DNA of 5,034 bases. It comes from Candidatus Pacearchaeota archaeon (GTDB taxonomy: Archaea; Nanobdellota; Nanobdellia; Pacearchaeales; GW2011-AR1). The stretch is taken from NCBI GenBank assembly GCA_002688875.1, contig NZDU01000050.1:9064-14097 (forward strand), read 5' to 3'. The notes under the pieces were generated by a model that did not search any database, was not told where the DNA came from, and was given only the letters and a program-made list of their open reading frames with translations. Each line of letters begins with the position of its first letter. Position 1 is the stretch's first letter. Both the position numbers and the translations under genes were made by a program. This document shows, in pieces, positions 1 through 5,034 of the stretch.

Positions 1-1504
1 TAATCTCCCCACCTTTCTTTTTTGGAATACTTTTCAAAGCCATTTCTGAGGTAGAGGGTTTTCCTGAAGCAGTTTTCATAATACTGGGGAGCTTCATTTC
101 ATCAAAAAGTATTGCTGAAAGCTGCTGAGGAGAATTCAGATTAAACTCTCTACCTGTAATTTTATAGATATCTGCTAATAGTTTTCCAGCTTTAATATCA
201 TAGCCCACAATTAGGTCAGCTACATAATCCCAATCTATCTTAGTACCTAATAATTCTGATTCTATATAGACTTTAGAAAGAGGCATATAAAGATTAAAGA
301 ATATTTTTTTCAATTTACCCTTTAGTTCGGGGAGCAAAACCTTTGCTAATCTGAAAGTACTTTCACAATCCATAGCGCAGTACCTGCCCAATACATCTAA
401 AGATACAGCGGAAAAAACATTATCATCTCTATCCTTAATACTCATAGCACTTCTCAATTCTCCATCATAATTTTTCATTTCTGGAAAATAGTAGCCCGCT
501 AATTCTTTTAGTCCGTGCTTTTTGTTTTCATCTAATACATAATGGAGTAACATTGTATCTATCCAAAAGTTTTTAACTTGTATGTCCCAGTGATATTGAA
601 TAAATTTTATATCAAATTTACCATTGTGAGCTATTTTCTTTACCGTAGGATCATCCATAATATATTTTAGTATTTCTTCAGCTTCACTTTGTTGCTGACC
701 CCAAAAGTATTCTCCATCAACTATAAGGGGTACATAATAAGCCTCACCTTGTTTAGCACAAAACCCTATCCCTAAAATCTGGTCCTTATGAAACTCTAAT
801 CCGGTTGTTTCAATATCAAAAGCAAAAGCCTTAGCTGTTCTCATAGTCTTTTCTAAAATTTCTAAATCATCTAATTCTTCTAAAATGTAATAATCCCCTT
901 GAGGTTTATCAATTTGAGTTTTACCATCAATTACATCTTTAAGAGTATTTAAATCTCTTTCAAATTCAACTATATATTGAGGTGACCTTAGAATATAAGC
1001 TGGATGAAAAATTGGGAGTACTGGTCCATAAGGAGTTTCAGTAACAATTCCTCTATTAGTGGTAATACCGCCTTTAATTTTCATCCTTTGCATAGCGGTA
1101 GCTCCTAATGCTGCTATATATTTAGGTTTTATATGATTTATAATAGCATCTAGATTATCAGAACAATATCTAATTTCAGTAGCAGTGGGTTTTCTATCTC
1201 TAATACGTTTAGATATTGGATCTTCAGCTTCGGGTCTACAACAAACTACATTACAAACGGCAAAATTAGTAATTCCAATTTCTTTTAGTTTTTTTTGGAG
1301 GAGTTTACCCGCACGTCCTTGGAACGCTTTGCCTGTAAGTTTTTCATTTTTTCCTGGTGCTTCTCCGATAAACAATACATCTGGATTAGACAGGTTCCCC
1401 CAATAATTATGAGGATTATGGCTGTCATGATTATAAAGTATACAAGCTTCACAATTACTCTGAGGTAAATTTATTGTATTTTGTTCTTTTGTAGTCTTTG
1501 TCAA
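1..1504 (-). CDS. Uracil-DNA glycosylase (family 4) fused to family A DNA polymerase, 3' end cut by window edge
   Basis: Replicative phage-type polymerase with a uracil-excision domain in front; 501 codons are visible and the reading frame is open to the left edge. Residues about 15-190 form a family 4 (Fe-S) uracil-DNA glycosylase: GEAPG motif at 47-51 followed by GKAFQGRAGKLL, HPAYILR at 167-173, and four candidate cluster cysteines C18, C21, C89 and C114 in the family's usual contexts. Residues about 205-395 are the DnaQ-like proofreading exonuclease: Exo I D230-x-E232, Exo II N294/D298 (HNGKFD), Exo III Y375/D379 (YCAMD). From about 405 the PolA polymerase domain begins (MPLSKVYIESELLG, then FNLNSPQQL and KTASGKPSTSE). 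Its catalytic motifs A, B and C lie outside the window. No 5'-nuclease domain is present. The TTG start at 1504 is chosen because AAAGGA lies 7 nt upstream and the frame has no ATG or GTG between the upstream stop at 1559-1561 and the first cysteine pair. It overlaps the H1-like gene by 50 bases. The domain calls are firm; enzyme activity is inferred. Confidence 0.93.
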   Translation of the reverse strand, partial: MTKTTKEQNTINLPQSNCEACILYNHDSHNPHNYWGNLSNPDVLFIGEAPGKNEKLTGKAFQGRAGKLLQKKLKEIGITNFAVCNVVCCRPEAEDPISKRIRDRKPTATEIRYCSDNLDAIINHIKPKYIAALGATAMQRMKIKGGITTNRGIVTETPYGPVLPIFHPAYILRSPQYIVEFERDLNTLKDVIDGKTQIDKPQGDYYILEELDDLEILEKTMRTAKAFAFDIETTGLEFHKDQILGIGFCAKQGEAYYVPLIVDGEYFWGQQQSEAEEILKYIMDDPTVKKIAHNGKFDIKFIQYHWDIQVKNFWIDTMLLHYVLDENKKHGLKELAGYYFPEMKNYDGELRSAMSIKDRDDNVFSAVSLDVLGRYCAMDCESTFRLAKVLLPELKGKLKKIFFNLYMPLSKVYIESELLGTKIDWDYVADLIVGYDIKAGKLLADIYKITGREFNLNSPQQLSAILFDEMKLPSIMKTASGKPSTSEMALKSIPKKKGGEI

Positions 1505-1742
1505 ATTCAGTTCCTTTGAAAATTTCTCTTTCTTTATAAAGCCTGTATATATCTTGTCTTAAAGCATGAATTTCGTCTCTAGTTCTTTTTAACCATCTTC
1601 TCAACCTAATTCCAGCTCGTTTATTCCCCTTCTTATAAAATTTAAGTAAATCCTTTTGATTATTTTCAAGTTCCTCCAGCCACCTCTCAATCTCAGCTTT
1701 GGATTCTTCTAAAGATTGTTTTATTTCTTCATAATTATACAT
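1455..1742 (-). CDS. Small histone H1-like (Hc1-like) basic protein
   Basis: A 95-residue protein, probably DNA-binding. Residues 34-51 read KFYKKGNKRAGIRLRRWL, which closely follows the conserved signature of small bacterial histone H1-like proteins as I recall it (KFYxKGNKxAGTRxRKxL). The preceding 5-33 region is rich in Glu/Lys with hydrophobic spacing (IKQSLEESKAEIERWLEEL), suggesting a helix or coiled coil. Residues 52-72 continue as a second charged helix. The chlamydial Hc1 and Hc2 proteins carry Lys/Ala-rich tails; this one instead ends in a short mixed tail (about 76-95), which overlaps the start of the polymerase gene by 50 bases. The ATG at 1742 has GAAGGA 8 nt upstream, and the gene overlaps the preceding one by 22 bases. 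The family match rests on motif recognition by eye. A nucleoid or replication role is inferred from the motif and from its place just before the polymerase. It could instead be an unrelated helical hairpin. Confidence 0.72.
   Translation of the reverse strand: MYNYEEIKQSLEESKAEIERWLEELENNQKDLLKFYKKGNKRAGIRLRRWLKRTRDEIHALRQDIYRLYKEREIFKGTEFDKDYKRTKYNKFTSE
1512..1517 (-). promoter_or_regulatory. Ribosome-binding site that fixes the TTG start of the glycosylase-polymerase gene
   Basis: The minus strand reads AAAGGA, then 7 nt (ACTGAAT), then TTG at 1504-1502. This is a near-ideal Shine-Dalgarno spacing. It lies inside the coding sequence of the preceding H1-like gene. The only other possible initiation codon in this frame is a CTG two codons upstream, which sits too close to the site to use it. 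Confidence 0.8.
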
Positions 1743-1996
1743 CTTCTAAGTCCTTCACTAATTCTATTATCATTGTATTCCTCGAATATTTCTTCAGGTG
1801 TCTTTGTTTGTAAATCCATTTCGCTGCAAGTACACATTATATAGTCAATGATTTTCAACACATCATCAATAGTGTAATTATCTGCTTCTATATAGGTAAT
1901 TTTACCTTTACCTATTGCATCCGCATCTATACCTTCACAATCTAATTGTTTATCCCAAGGACCTGGTCTTTTTTTATTTAAATCATATGGCTTCAT
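1721..1996 (-). CDS. Hypothetical acidic 91-residue protein
   Basis: I do not recognise this protein. It has a basic, proline-containing N-terminus (MKPYDLNKKRPGPWDKQ), then an acidic body with three cysteines close to or within predicted helices (C20, and CTC at about 55-57), plus one near the end (RRCIIMKK). No signal peptide or membrane segment is apparent. The segment around 41-54 (YTIDDVLKIIDYIM) looks like an amphipathic helix. The ATG at 1996 is the only conventional start before the upstream in-frame stop at 2024-2026. No good Shine-Dalgarno precedes it, and it overlaps the end of the dCMP deaminase by 14 bases, so translational coupling is likely. It fills the space between deaminase and H1-like gene exactly and uses the same overlapping packing, which supports it as a real gene. 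Its function is unknown. Confidence 0.75.
   Translation of the reverse strand: MKPYDLNKKRPGPWDKQLDCEGIDADAIGKGKITYIEADNYTIDDVLKIIDYIMCTCSEMDLQTKTPEEIFEEYNDNRISEGLRRCIIMKK
1751..1756 (-). promoter_or_regulatory. Ribosome-binding site of the H1-like gene
   Basis: The minus strand reads GAAGGA, then 8 nt (CTTAGAAG), then the ATG at 1742-1740. The site is inside the 3' end of the 91-residue gene, so initiation probably depends partly on ribosomes translating the upstream gene. Confidence 0.7.
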
Positions 1997-2432
1997 CGTG
2001 TAGATCTTGTAAACACCAGGGATTTACCCCAATCTCCTTTCTTAAATTATTAAATTCCCCAAAATCATTGCCATATCTTTCCCAAAATACAATCTGTTGT
2101 ACTCCCGCTGCAGTTAGAATTTTATAGCAGTCTATACAAGCCTGATGAGTGATGTAAGCAATCAAGTTATCATACCTCATTTCTAAATTAAGTACGGCAG
2201 CTACCTCGGCATGTATAGTCCTAATACAATGGTCGTTAATTATTATACACCCTGACGTTGAACAATGAGGTGAACCAGGATGACTACTATTATAACCAGT
2301 AGCTTTGATTCTATTATCTAACCCCACTAATACACATCCAACCTGGGCTCTAGGGCACGTACCCCTTTGAGCAGCTAACTTAGCTATCTCCATAAAATAT
2401 TTGTGTCTATGTATTCTCTTCTGCTGTACCAT
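1983..2432 (-). CDS. Deoxycytidylate (dCMP) deaminase
   Basis: Zinc enzyme of 149 residues that deaminates dCMP to dUMP, feeding thymidylate synthesis; cytosolic. The motifs follow the ComEB/phage dCMP deaminase pattern. FMEIAKLAAQRGTCPRAQVG is at 13-32, and GYNSSHPGSPHC at 46-57 marks the substrate loop. CSTSGC...DHC (57-69) is a second cysteine/histidine-rich segment, often a structural zinc site. RTIHAE at 71-76 gives zinc ligand H74 and proton-shuttle E76, and CIDC at 99-102 gives the other zinc ligands. The residue before the first of these cysteines is Ala where Pro is usual (PCxxC). The ATG at 2432 is preferred over in-frame ATGs at 2477 and 2510 because AAGGA lies 8 nt upstream and the N-terminus then matches the family length. 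It overlaps the preceding gene by 26 bases and the following one by 14. The family is clear. dCMP rather than another cytidine substrate is inferred from the HCxRTIHAE context. Confidence 0.93.
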   Translation of the reverse strand: MVQQKRIHRHKYFMEIAKLAAQRGTCPRAQVGCVLVGLDNRIKATGYNSSHPGSPHCSTSGCIIINDHCIRTIHAEVAAVLNLEMRYDNLIAYITHQACIDCYKILTAAGVQQIVFWERYGNDFGEFNNLRKEIGVNPWCLQDLHDEAI

Positions 2433-2700
2433 GTATTTTTTCCTTATACTCTGATTTTGGGGGTGTATGGTCGTCATCACAAATATGTATGACCTTTGGG
2501 AGATTCTCATCTACAATCCTGGGGAAAGATATACTAATTTCATTCAAAGCTTTTAAAAGGCTCAGCCGTATTGCTTCCCGCCCCTCATTCTTGTCCACTC
2601 TAGACGGTACGGCTTTTAGTAGGTAATCAACCTCAGCTTTGGATGTGAACCTTAAAACTTTAATAGTTAATACTTCTGGGCCCGTTTTCTTTTTTTCCAT
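2407..2700 (-). CDS. Hypothetical 97-residue protein between primase and dCMP deaminase
   Basis: I do not recognise this protein. It starts MEKKKTGPEVLTIKVLRF, probably a beta strand. A charged helical region follows at about 19-54 (SKAEVDYLLKAV, then REAIRLSLLKALNEI). A second strand-like stretch (KVIHICDDD, about 69-77) leads into a polar, probably disordered tail (HTPPKSEYKEKIHGTAEENT). There is no membrane segment or signal peptide. The ATG at 2700 has only a weak GGGA 7 nt upstream and lies inside the primase gene (41-base overlap), so coupling to primase translation is plausible. The gene ends in TAG and overlaps the deaminase by 26 bases. It is supported mainly by filling the roughly 230-base gap between two certain genes in the same direction. 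A role in replication is a guess from position only. Confidence 0.7.
   Translation of the reverse strand: MEKKKTGPEVLTIKVLRFTSKAEVDYLLKAVPSRVDKNEGREAIRLSLLKALNEISISFPRIVDENLPKVIHICDDDHTPPKSEYKEKIHGTAEENT
2441..2445 (-). promoter_or_regulatory. Ribosome-binding site that fixes the dCMP deaminase start
   Basis: The minus strand reads AAGGA, then 8 nt (AAAAATAC), then the ATG at 2432-2430. The two longer in-frame alternatives (ATG at 2477 and 2510) lack such a site at proper spacing and would add 15 or 26 residues not typical of the family. Confidence 0.75.
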
Positions 2701-4333
2701 TTTTAATTCCCATTTTTATTTTGTTAATCTTCTTAACCCACTGTTCTATTTTAGTTAAATATTTTATATCTCCTGTCTCTTTTAGTTTAACCTTAAAATT
2801 TGAAACATCTTTACTTAAAAAAGATAAATAGGCTTTAGTTAAAAGGTCATGAGAGTATTTAGCTAAATCTTTTACATGTTCTAACATATATAACCTTGTA
2901 GCATACTTAGGGTTGTCAGCCAATTCTTGGATTAAACCCTTTCCTGCTTTTTGGATTTGTGCTACAGTCTGTGCCCCTAATTTTTTGATTAAATAACTAT
3001 CTAATTGGACTGCCCCCTTATTATAAGCTGAAAGCAAGACTAATTCTTCATTTAACTTTAACTTTAAATCTTGAGAGGTAATTACTTCACTGCTTAAAGG
3101 AGCCCTTTTAAATTCCTTTAACCAATGGTCTAAATATTTTTCATCAAAACTTGATAATTCGCTTAGTTCTCTAATAGCATAACTCAGCTTAATCTTATTA
3201 TAGCAAGAAGCTAGTCTTTTGAGTGCTCCTTCTACCCCCTCTTGTTCAAAAGCAAAACTAACCATAGAATAACTATATTTAGAATTTAATTTTTCCCAAT
3301 TAAACCTGTGTTTATATTTAGCAGCCTCATCTGGATCCTTCCCCTCTAAATAAATTATATTTAAGTCTACCCCTCTCTGAGCTAACAATTCAGCTATTCT
3401 TAAAGAAGCTTTAGCTCCCGCCTCATCTCCATCACTAAAAATAGTAGCCCGTTTTATTGATTTACTTAAAATACCAGCAGCCTGGCTACCAAAGTAACTC
3501 CCCGATACAGCCACTGCATTTTGTACACCACGTTGGTATAATTGTAGCACATCAAACTGGCCCTCTACTATGACTACTTCTTTAGATTGAATAATATACT
3601 TTCTATTGAAATTCCAACCATATAAAAGGCTTTGTTTTTTAAACCAATCAGAATCTCTGCTATTTAAATATTTAGGAATCTTTTTGGCAATTCCTAAAGT
3701 TCTACCAGTAAAGCCCATAATGTTATCCCTGTCATAAAAGGGAAATATTATTCTATTTTTAAAATAATCTCTAAAGTGGCCCGCGTCAGTTTTCAAAATT
3801 AAGCCGGCTTGTCTCAATATATTTTTGTTTAGGTTCTGCTCAGTTAACCAGGTCCAAGAATTAGGACTATATCCTATATTAAATCTTCTAGCAGTTTCTT
3901 GAGTAATCCTTCTTTCTCTTAAATTAAGACGAGCTTTTTCTGATAGTTCACTTTTAGTGAATAGAATATCTCTATATAATTGTGATACTATTTGGTTAAT
4001 TTCAAAAATAGCTTCAAACCCCTTTTTTTCTTCAGCGGGGGCTAAATCTGGTCTACCAATAAGTTTAGCTAATTGAACTAAAGCCTGGTGATAAGGTATA
4101 TCCTCATAATTTTGAATAAAATTAGCAGCGTTACCCCCCTTACCACAACCCGCCCCAAAACATTTGAAAATTCCTAATTTAGGAGAAACGGAAAGAGAGG
4201 GGTCACTATCTGTATGAAAAGGACATTTAGATCTATAATTATCCCCCGCTTTTTCTAGAGGTAAATATTTTTTAATGACATCTACAATATCAACTCTAGC
4301 TAATATTTCTTGAGTTTGTTGTCTTAAATGCAT
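2660..4333 (-). CDS. dnaG: DnaG-type DNA primase (zinc ribbon plus TOPRIM)
   Basis: Complete 557-residue bacterial-type primase that would make RNA primers at the fork. The N-terminus (ILARVDIVDVIKKYLPLEKAG, from residue 10) is the typical DnaG opening and supports the ATG at 4333. The CHC2 zinc ribbon has ligands C37, H40, C58 and C63. The last pair is spaced C-x4-C (CFGAGC) rather than the common C-x2-C. The catalytic core contains the basic segment RIIFPFYDRDNIMGFTGRTLG (about 194-214). The TOPRIM metal site follows, with E257 in VEGQFD, D301/D303 in SDGDEAGAKA, and D333/D335 in GKDPDE. Residues about 340-557 are a helical, lysine-rich C-terminal region that would normally contact the replicative helicase. 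I recognise no helicase motifs in it and no helicase gene lies in the window. The length is close to that of bacterial DnaG. The gene overlaps the methyltransferase by 10 bases, has only a weak AGAAGA directly before the start, and ends inside the next gene. Confidence 0.96.
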   Translation of the reverse strand: MHLRQQTQEILARVDIVDVIKKYLPLEKAGDNYRSKCPFHTDSDPSLSVSPKLGIFKCFGAGCGKGGNAANFIQNYEDIPYHQALVQLAKLIGRPDLAPAEEKKGFEAIFEINQIVSQLYRDILFTKSELSEKARLNLRERRITQETARRFNIGYSPNSWTWLTEQNLNKNILRQAGLILKTDAGHFRDYFKNRIIFPFYDRDNIMGFTGRTLGIAKKIPKYLNSRDSDWFKKQSLLYGWNFNRKYIIQSKEVVIVEGQFDVLQLYQRGVQNAVAVSGSYFGSQAAGILSKSIKRATIFSDGDEAGAKASLRIAELLAQRGVDLNIIYLEGKDPDEAAKYKHRFNWEKLNSKYSYSMVSFAFEQEGVEGALKRLASCYNKIKLSYAIRELSELSSFDEKYLDHWLKEFKRAPLSSEVITSQDLKLKLNEELVLLSAYNKGAVQLDSYLIKKLGAQTVAQIQKAGKGLIQELADNPKYATRLYMLEHVKDLAKYSHDLLTKAYLSFLSKDVSNFKVKLKETGDIKYLTKIEQWVKKINKIKMGIKNGKKENGPRSINY

Positions 4334-5034
4334 TCTTCTAATTGATGCTTAATATAATAACAAAGAGCTGTACTGACTTGGGGAACTATGGACTTTCCAA
4401 CTTGGTCCAATTGACCAGTCTCAGTTCCGTGAAATATGAAATGATCTGGAAACCCCATTAATCTAGCACATTCTCTTACTGTTAAAACACGTGATTCATA
4501 GGGGTGAACAAATCTAGAACAATGGCTAGCTACCACTCCTGATGGTTTATCGGGATGGAGCCTTTTATTATTTTGTGTACCATAATAAGATTCTCCAAAC
4601 TGTAACTTTTTAAAACCCTCTATACGTTTTTGAGTATGTCTGGGCCTTATTTGATTTGGTTTACCTTTTATATTTGCAAAAGCTGTCTCTACGGTTTTTC
4701 CAATATCCCAACGTTGATGTGTATAGTCGTAAGAGGTTCTCAATAAAGTTTCTAAATCGAAATTAGGTATAAAGCTTTTACATCCAATAATAAAAACCCT
4801 TCTTCTATTCTGAGGAACTCCAAAATCAAAGGCATTTAATTTTATGGTTTGAATATTGTAGTCCTCCATTACTAATACGGGATCGGAACTCCCCGAAAAT
4901 CTTAGAGCATTACCCTCAAACCAAAAGGTTTTTAAAACATTTGGAACATTTTCTAGAATAAAACTCTCGGGTTTTGCTTTTAGTACATACCTCAAAAATT
5001 TGAAATAATCAAATTTATCTAATCCATATTCATG
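4324..5034 (-). CDS. C5-cytosine DNA methyltransferase, N-terminus cut by window edge
   Basis: Transfers a methyl group from S-adenosylmethionine to C5 of cytosine in a specific DNA sequence. 236 residues plus TAA are visible, and the frame stays open to the right edge (visible start HEYGLDKFDYFKFLRYVL). A TTG at 4995 is therefore only an internal codon. Motifs seen, numbered from the first visible residue: VI, FILENVPNVL (ENV at 28-30); VIII, FGVPQNRRRVFIIG (75-79 QNRRR); IX, RVLTVRECARLMGFPDHF (about 182-199); X, VGKSIVPQVSTAL (about 212-224). Motif X has Lys where Asn is usual (GN[AS]V). Motif I and the catalytic PCQ motif IV lie upstream, outside the window. The target-recognition region between VIII and IX is only about 100 residues, which suits a small phage-type enzyme with the KRLHPDKPSGVVAS segment before IX. 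No restriction enzyme is adjacent in the window, so an orphan protective methyltransferase is the likeliest role. Confidence 0.94.
   Translation of the reverse strand, partial: HEYGLDKFDYFKFLRYVLKAKPESFILENVPNVLKTFWFEGNALRFSGSSDPVLVMEDYNIQTIKLNAFDFGVPQNRRRVFIIGCKSFIPNFDLETLLRTSYDYTHQRWDIGKTVETAFANIKGKPNQIRPRHTQKRIEGFKKLQFGESYYGTQNNKRLHPDKPSGVVASHCSRFVHPYESRVLTVRECARLMGFPDHFIFHGTETGQLDQVGKSIVPQVSTALCYYIKHQLEECI

Noticed and set aside
1185..1406. Plus-strand open frame of 73 codons
   Set aside because: It lies wholly opposite the glycosylase domain, whose motifs are unmistakable on the minus strand; its own composition (Ser/Phe/Pro-rich, no motif) looks like an antisense shadow.
1915..2127. 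Plus-strand open frame of 70 codons
   Set aside because: It is antisense to the dCMP deaminase and the 91-residue gene, shows no recognisable protein features, and would be the only gene on the plus strand.
2433..2510. N-terminal extension of the dCMP deaminase from ATG at 2510 or 2477
   Set aside because: The extension lacks a spaced ribosome site and does not match the family N-terminus; the ATG at 2432 has AAGGA 8 nt upstream and gives the usual length.
1692..2644. Exact 13-base repeat ctcagctttggat at 1692-1704 and 2632-2644, encoding Ser-Lys-Ala-Glu in both the H1-like and the 97-residue gene
   Set aside because: A single 13-base match in a 5-kb AT-rich window is expected by chance often enough, and flanking sequence is not similar.
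4993..4995. TTG as the start of the methyltransferase
   Set aside because: The frame stays open to the window edge with family-like sequence, and the essential N-terminal motifs I and IV must lie further upstream, so this TTG is an internal Leu codon.
1..5034. Promoters, terminators, tRNA genes, CRISPR arrays or insertion sequences
   Set aside because: No gap between genes exists to hold promoters or terminators, and I saw no cloverleaf, regularly spaced direct repeats, transposase motif or long inverted repeats.
1..5034. Alternative genetic code (stop reassignment) as in some large phages
   Set aside because: Genes end in TAA, TGA (1983-1985) and TAG (2407-2409), and none of the recognised proteins needs an in-frame stop to be read through.

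Overview
The window is a densely packed, AT-rich stretch in which every recognisable gene lies on the minus strand and is read right to left. The gene content is C5-cytosine methyltransferase, DnaG-type primase, a small unknown protein, dCMP deaminase, another small unknown protein, a histone-H1-like small basic protein, and a uracil-DNA glycosylase fused to a family A DNA polymerase. Together with the overlapping packing this points to the DNA-replication and nucleotide-metabolism module of a tailed phage (or prophage). No structural, integrase or tRNA gene is present to confirm this. AAGGA-type ribosome-binding sites lie 7-8 nt before several starts. With the low GC, this suggests a low-GC host that uses Shine-Dalgarno initiation, such as a Bacillota relative. 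The host assignment is only an inference. All three stop codons (TAA, TGA, TAG) end genes here, so the standard bacterial code is in use.

Layout from the right edge to the left edge (transcription order): 5034-4324, C-terminal two thirds or so of a C5-cytosine DNA methyltransferase (N-terminus off the window); 4333-2660, complete DnaG-like primase with zinc ribbon and TOPRIM domains; 2700-2407, unknown 97-residue protein; 2432-1983, dCMP deaminase; 1996-1721, unknown acidic 91-residue protein; 1742-1455, small basic coiled protein with a bacterial histone H1 (Hc1-like) signature; 1504-1, family 4 uracil-DNA glycosylase joined in frame to a 3'-5' exonuclease and the start of a PolA polymerase domain, running off the left edge. 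All six junctions overlap, by 10, 41, 26, 14, 22 and 50 bases, so no intergenic space remains for promoters or terminators. The whole window is probably one transcript with translational coupling.

How the genes fit together: the primase and polymerase supply fork synthesis. The dCMP deaminase makes dUMP, the precursor of dTTP, and so can raise dUTP pressure. The glycosylase fused to the polymerase is placed to detect or remove uracil in the DNA being copied. The methyltransferase probably marks phage DNA against restriction, and the H1-like protein may bind or organise DNA. The most interesting object is the glycosylase-polymerase fusion. It is easy to miss because it starts at a TTG codon inside the preceding gene and runs off the window.
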